Part shown: piece by piece, positions 48,878-52,066 of the stretch
How positions within the stretch are numbered: position 1 is the first letter of the stretch
Layout of the letters: every line of letters begins with the position of its first letter
NCBI RefSeq assembly: GCF_000466965.1
Contig: NZ_BATB01000017.1
Location: forward strand, 1-52,066
Direction of reading: 5' to 3'
DNA length: 52,066 nucleotides
Source of the DNA: Limimaricola cinnabarinus LL-001
GTDB lineage: Bacteria > Pseudomonadota > Alphaproteobacteria > Rhodobacterales > Rhodobacteraceae
The notes under the pieces: generated by a model
Told to the model about the DNA's origin: nothing
The model's database searches: none
What the model saw: the letters and a program-made list of their open reading frames with translations, nothing else
Program-made: the position numbers and the translations under genes

Positions 48878-49129
48878 TCAGGTCGCCTTGCGATGGGCCT
48901 CGGCGGCTTCGGAGATGTGGTGCATCTCGTCGGCGAGAGCGCCCTCGATCGACAGGCCTTCGCCAGGGACGGCTCCGGGGTCTTCCTCGTGGCCGCTCAT
49001 GTGGCTGCGGTCGCGGACATATTCGCGCAGGTCGTCGCCCGCCGGGCCTTCGAGGGTGGCCACCAGACGGGCGAGCACCTTGCGCTGGGCCAGAAGGCGG
49101 CCTTCGAGGGTTTCGATCGTCACGGTCAT
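48878..49129 (-). CDS. Small acidic protein of unknown function
   Basis: 83 residues, charged and probably helical: IETLEGRLLAQRKVLARLVATLEG in the first part, a polar middle with HMSGHEEDPGAVPGEG and ALADEMHHISEAAEAH at the end. No signal peptide or membrane segment. It is preceded on its own strand by GGAAC-N17-CGTT and is divergent from the 95-residue gene, which has the same type of promoter. It is probably a general-stress protein. No family was recognised. Confidence 0.65.
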   Translation of the reverse strand: MTVTIETLEGRLLAQRKVLARLVATLEGPAGDDLREYVRDRSHMSGHEEDPGAVPGEGLSIEGALADEMHHISEAAEAHRKAT

Positions 49130-49179
49130 GGGGCGGCCTCCGGGCGTGGGTCAATGGGCAGGGTTATCTGTGAGGGGCC

Positions 49180-49205
49180 AACGTCGCTTGCCCCCGCGCT
49201 GTTCC
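49180..49205 (-). promoter_or_regulatory. EcfG-type promoter of the 83-residue gene
   Basis: On the minus strand: GGAAC (49205-49201), a 17-base spacer, CGTT (49183-49180), about 50 bases before the ATG at 49129. This is an exact consensus match. Confidence 0.55.
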
Positions 49206-49244
49206 CCCGGCACCGCTGCGCCAGCGTCTGCAAACGCACGGGGC

Positions 49245-49270
49245 GGAACGGAGCCGCCGAGCCGCACGTT
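49245..49270 (+). promoter_or_regulatory. EcfG-type promoter of the 95-residue gene
   Basis: GGAAC (49245-49249), a 17-base spacer, CGTT (49267-49270), 39 bases before the ATG at 49310. This is an exact consensus match. It lies 40 bases from the opposing minus-strand site. Confidence 0.55.
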
Positions 49271-49309
49271 CCGATTTCGAGACCTGAAACACAGCTTGGG
49301 ACCATTATC

Positions 49310-49596
49310 ATGAGACATCGACAGAGCCGCGGGCCGGGTGCCCTGACGACGCTGGCGCTCCTTGGCGGTGCGCTCTGGCTGGCCCGCCGTTATCGCCACG
49401 AGATGCGAGACGCAGTGCAGGCGGGCATGGATCGCATGCAGCCGCAGGCGCGCTCGGGCGCAGCTTCGCGCATGATGACGGCCCGGTGCGGCAGGCCGGA
49501 CGCGAAGAAATGCGGGACCCGCCCCGCCGCTGGGACCTGCAGGACGAGACCGTGGACGAGAGCTTTCCCGCCTCGGACCCGCCTTCGAGCTACTGA
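49310..49596 (+). CDS. Small membrane-associated protein with DESFPASDPPS tail, frameshifted in this sequence
   Basis: 95 residues once repaired. The N-terminal part has a hydrophobic stretch (LTTLALLGGALWLARRY) and an amphipathic region. The C-terminal part, in another frame, ends WDLQDETVDESFPASDPPSSY, a tail motif found in many small proteobacterial proteins. The frames switch at about 49463, where GCGCAGCTTCGC is read and GCGCAGGCTTCGC is expected. A GGAAC-N17-CGTT promoter lies 39 bases upstream of the start. The function is unknown. The 3' end overlaps the opposing CDF gene by 7 bases. Confidence 0.7.
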
Positions 49597-50477
49597 GGCC
49601 GGACCGGGTCCTTGTGGATGATCACGTCGGCGCGAGGGTAATGCTCCAGTATTGCGCGCTTGAGCGCCGCGCCGATGTCATGCGCCTGCGTCAGACTCTG
49701 TGATCCATCGAGCTCGATGTGCAGGTTGATGAAGACGCGCCCCCCCGAGCGGCGGGTGCGCAGGTCATGATGGCCATGCACACCGGGAAAGCCGCGGGCG
49801 ATGGCTTCGATCCCGGCAACGGTCTCGGCATCGACCGCGCGGTCCATCAGGGCGTCCCACGCGTCGCGCCCGATCCGCAAGGCCCCTTGCGCCATGAGGA
49901 GCGCGGCCCCGATGGCCACGGCGGGATCGATCCAAGCAAGGTCGAAGCGGCGCGAGGCCCAGAGCGCGCCGATGGCGCCGATGGCCGGGACCAGATCGCC
50001 GAGGTAATGCAGCGAATCAGCGGCGACGACGCGGTTGCCGGTGGAGCGCGCGACATGGCGCTGCCAACCGACCAGCGCGAGGGTGAGCGCGATCGACAGC
50101 CCCATCACTGCGATGCCCGTGGTTTCGGCGCCGATCGCAGCGGGGGCGGGCGAGGCCAGCCGCTGCGCCGCGGCCCCTGCGATCATCGCCGCCGAGATCA
50201 GGATGAACAGGCATTGCCCCAATGCCGCCAGATCCTCGGCGGCGCTGTGGCCGAAGGCATGGTCGTCATCGGCGGGACGGGCGGCATAGGCGATGGCGGC
50301 CAGCGCGCCCAAGGACATCACCAGATCGAGCGCCGAATCCGCCAAGGTCGCGGCCACCGACAGCGCGCCGGTCTGGAACAGCGCCCAGAGCTTGGCCGCG
50401 ATCAGCACCAGCGCCACGGAAACAGAGGCGATGCCGGCCGAGAGATTCAGCCGGTCGTCGGTGTCGCGCGGTACCAC
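49590..50477 (-). CDS. Cation diffusion facilitator (FieF-like divalent metal exporter)
   Basis: 295 residues with six helices. The two transport-site motifs of the FieF group are present: DSALD (Asp47, Asp51) and HYLGD (His157, Asp161). A cytosolic-site segment is DDHAFGH. The C-terminal metallochaperone-like domain contains GVHGHHDLRTRRSG and FINLHIELD. It likely exports Zn2+ or Fe2+ from the cytoplasm by proton antiport. The GTG at 50477, 6 bases after the upstream stop, is chosen because it gives the family length. Upstream in-frame codons overlap the SH3 gene. Confidence 0.87.
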   Translation of the reverse strand: MVPRDTDDRLNLSAGIASVSVALVLIAAKLWALFQTGALSVAATLADSALDLVMSLGALAAIAYAARPADDDHAFGHSAAEDLAALGQCLFILISAAMIAGAAAQRLASPAPAAIGAETTGIAVMGLSIALTLALVGWQRHVARSTGNRVVAADSLHYLGDLVPAIGAIGALWASRRFDLAWIDPAVAIGAALLMAQGALRIGRDAWDALMDRAVDAETVAGIEAIARGFPGVHGHHDLRTRRSGGRVFINLHIELDGSQSLTQAHDIGAALKRAILEHYPRADVIIHKDPVRPQ

Positions 50478-50482
50478 CGGGA

Positions 50483-51133
50483 TCAGTCCCGGGTCTCGTC
50501 CGGGGCCACGCCCCACGTCAGCGATTTGGGCGCCCAGCCCTTGTAGCCCCCGGCGCTCAGCTCGCACCAATCGGGTTCGCAATCGCCCAGACGCGCCACC
50601 ACCCCGGCTTCGAGTTGGGCGACGATCGTGGCGGTCTCCTGCGGTTTCGCGCGCAGCGGCAGCGCCTCGGCGTCGACGATTACCGTGCGCACGCCCGAGA
50701 GCATCGCGTAATGCATCCAGCCGCCCACGCCCTCACGGTCGGTGACACGGCGCCAGTGGCCGTATTCGGCGGTGACCTGAAGCGGCATGTCCCGGCGCAG
50801 GAACACCCAATCGATACGGTGCGACAGCGACGGTCCGCGCCGCACATTGCCCCGGTCGGTCGACAACGAGACGAATCGCGGCAAGGGCAGGTTGGTCTCG
50901 GGGCCACGCACCGGCCCCTCGGGCAGGGAGACGTCCTGTCGGGGCGCGATCCGGGCAGGGGCGGGGGCCGCAGCTGCCGGGGCGGGTACCACTGCGGGCT
51001 CTGCCGCCGGTGCGGCGGTAGTGCTGCCGAGCCCCACGGGGCGCAGCCTCGGACGTCCCTCGCCGTCCTGCGCCTGCGCAGGCAGCGCCAAGGCCGCCAT
51101 CAAAAGCGCCGCGATTGGTCCGATATTCATCAT
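50483..51133 (-). CDS. Secreted protein with bacterial SH3 domains
   Basis: 216 residues with a signal peptide (ALLMAALALPAQAQ), a Pro/Ala-rich spacer (about 38-65) and two SH3-like modules. The first is near STDRGNVRRGPSLSHRIDWVFLRRDMP, the second near ALPLRAKPQETATIVAQLEAGV followed by CEPDWCELSAGGYKGW. Such SH3_4 proteins act in the periplasm, probably on peptidoglycan. It is translated just ahead of the CDF gene. The start is at 51133 or the next codon, 51130. Confidence 0.82.
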   Translation of the reverse strand: MMNIGPIAALLMAALALPAQAQDGEGRPRLRPVGLGSTTAAPAAEPAVVPAPAAAAPAPARIAPRQDVSLPEGPVRGPETNLPLPRFVSLSTDRGNVRRGPSLSHRIDWVFLRRDMPLQVTAEYGHWRRVTDREGVGGWMHYAMLSGVRTVIVDAEALPLRAKPQETATIVAQLEAGVVARLGDCEPDWCELSAGGYKGWAPKSLTWGVAPDETRD

Positions 51134-51262
51134 CCGAGCTGTGTCCGTCCGGTCTCGATGCCATGCCCATGGGGTACGCGAGGGGCGCGTTCTTGCGTCG
51201 CGCGCCCGGTCCCGGCACTCTGTCACGATGCCATGGCGGGGAAAAGCGCAAGGGAGTGCGGT

Positions 51263-52066
51263 GTGGCGGAGAAACGCCTTCGTGTGATCGCGACGCGACG
51301 CCTGCCCGAGCCGGTGGAGGCGCGGCTGGCGGCGATGTTCGATTTCGTGCCCGGCCCTGCCGAAGCGCCGCTGTCGCGCGAGGCGCTCGATACGGCTCTG
51401 GGTACGGCGGAGGTACTCATCACCACGCTGTCGGACCGGATCGACGCGGACCGGCTCGTCGCCGCCGGGACCGGACTGCGGCTGCTTGCCAATTTCGGCG
51501 CAGGCGTTGACCATCTTGATGTCGCGGCAGCCGCGCGGCGCGGTATCGCGGTGACCAACACGCCTGATGTGGCCACCGAGGACACCGCCGATGTGGCCAT
51601 GGTCCTGATCCTCGCGGTGACACGGCGGCTACCCGAGGCCTTCGCCTTGCTGCAATCGAACCAGTGGGAAGGCTGGTCACCGGATCTTCTGCTCGGCGGA
51701 CGCATCGCAGGGCGCAGGTTGGGGATTCTCGGGATGGGCCGGATCGGGCAGGCGGTGGCGCGGCGCGCGGCGGCCTTCGGCATGGAGATCGGCTACAACA
51801 ACCGAAACCGGCTTCCTGAGGCGGTCGAGACCGCTCTGGGTGCCCGGTGGTGGCCCAGCCTCGACCAGATGATCGCCCAATGCGACGTGTTGTCGATCAA
51901 CTGCCCGCACACGCCCGCGACCTATCACCTTGTCAACGCCCGCCGTATCGCGCTGATGAAGCCCGGGGCCGTGGTGGTGAACACCTCGCGCGGCGAGGTG
52001 ATCGACGAGAACGCGCTGACGCGGGCGTTGCGCGCGGGTGAGATCGGCGGGGCCGGGCTCGACGTT
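51263..52066 (+). CDS. D-isomer specific 2-hydroxyacid dehydrogenase, 3' end cut by window
   Basis: 268 residues are visible. The N-terminal catalytic-domain part has LANFGAGVDHLDV and TNTPDVATEDTADVAM. The NAD-binding Rossmann loop is GMGRIG (157-162) and the catalytic Arg lies in NTSRGEVIDE (Arg243). The Glu and His of the active site lie beyond the window. It most resembles glyoxylate/hydroxypyruvate reductases (D-glycerate dehydrogenase type). The GTG at 51263 is chosen because AGGGAG lies 6 bases before it; the in-frame ATG at 51233 lacks such a site. It is divergent from the SH3 gene. Confidence 0.9.
   Translation, partial: MAEKRLRVIATRRLPEPVEARLAAMFDFVPGPAEAPLSREALDTALGTAEVLITTLSDRIDADRLVAAGTGLRLLANFGAGVDHLDVAAAARRGIAVTNTPDVATEDTADVAMVLILAVTRRLPEAFALLQSNQWEGWSPDLLLGGRIAGRRLGILGMGRIGQAVARRAAAFGMEIGYNNRNRLPEAVETALGARWWPSLDQMIAQCDVLSINCPHTPATYHLVNARRIALMKPGAVVVNTSRGEVIDENALTRALRAGEIGGAGLDV

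Noticed and set aside
49130-49309. An extra small gene in the 180-base divergent region
   Set aside because: Frames there are short and low-complexity; the region is accounted for by the two opposing promoters.

Overview
This 52 kb window is GC-rich chromosomal DNA from an alphaproteobacterium of the Rhodobacteraceae/Roseobacteraceae type. The assignment rests on protein character and gene order: an mdh - malyl-CoA thioesterase - NnrU - sdhCDAB block, an HvrA-type H-NS protein, an RpoHII-type sigma factor, a coaBC-dut-moeB run and a nifU-tsaB-rimI run. The genus cannot be resolved. Genes are packed tightly, often with 4-nt start/stop overlaps, and no gene-free stretch exceeds about 290 bases. 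No tRNA, rRNA, CRISPR array, insertion sequence or prophage was seen.

Layout. 0-10.3 kb holds central carbon metabolism: mdh, a two-domain PRC-barrel protein, a (3S)-malyl-CoA thioesterase-like gene of the ethylmalonyl-CoA pathway, NnrU and DUF1737 genes, then sdhC-sdhD-sdhA, a small lipoprotein, a pyruvyl-transferase-like gene, sdhB and a DUF1989 gene. 10.2-16.4 kb holds a DeoD phosphorylase, an H-NS-like regulator, a methylmalonyl-CoA-mutase homologue without its catalytic residues, a PlsB-type acyltransferase and a RecD-like helicase. 16.5-23.9 kb has a TauE/TIGR02186 export pair and a purine nucleoside uptake and phosphorolysis cluster (BMP binding protein, double ATPase, two permeases, class II phosphorylase). 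24-31.6 kb has rimI, tsaB, nifU, a UspA protein, a conserved membrane protein, an aminotransferase, a VOC protein, an L,D-transpeptidase, trpS and an inactive-looking rhomboid. 31.5-42.4 kb has murJ, glnD, an LpoA-like lipoprotein, rsmI, a YraN protein, gshB, comM and a cobalamin pair. 42.4-52 kb has rpoH(II), coaBC, dut, a membrane-anchored moeB, an M3 peptidase, a small stress-type island, a CDF transporter, an SH3 protein and a 2-hydroxyacid dehydrogenase cut by the window end.

Three observations deserve priority. First, seven otherwise normal genes (mdh, sdhD, the BMP protein, nifU, comM, the M3 peptidase and a 95-residue protein) each carry one single-base deletion. In every case one G is missing from a GGC context on one strand, and restoring it gives a family-typical protein. 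This looks like a systematic consensus error rather than decay. Second, three small genes at 48.2-49.6 kb are each preceded by a GGAAC-N16/17-CGTT motif, the promoter type of the alphaproteobacterial EcfG general stress response. A one-mismatch version precedes rpoH. Third, there are two apparent pseudoenzymes: the mutase homologue at 11.4-13.0 kb and the rhomboid at 30.9-31.6 kb.
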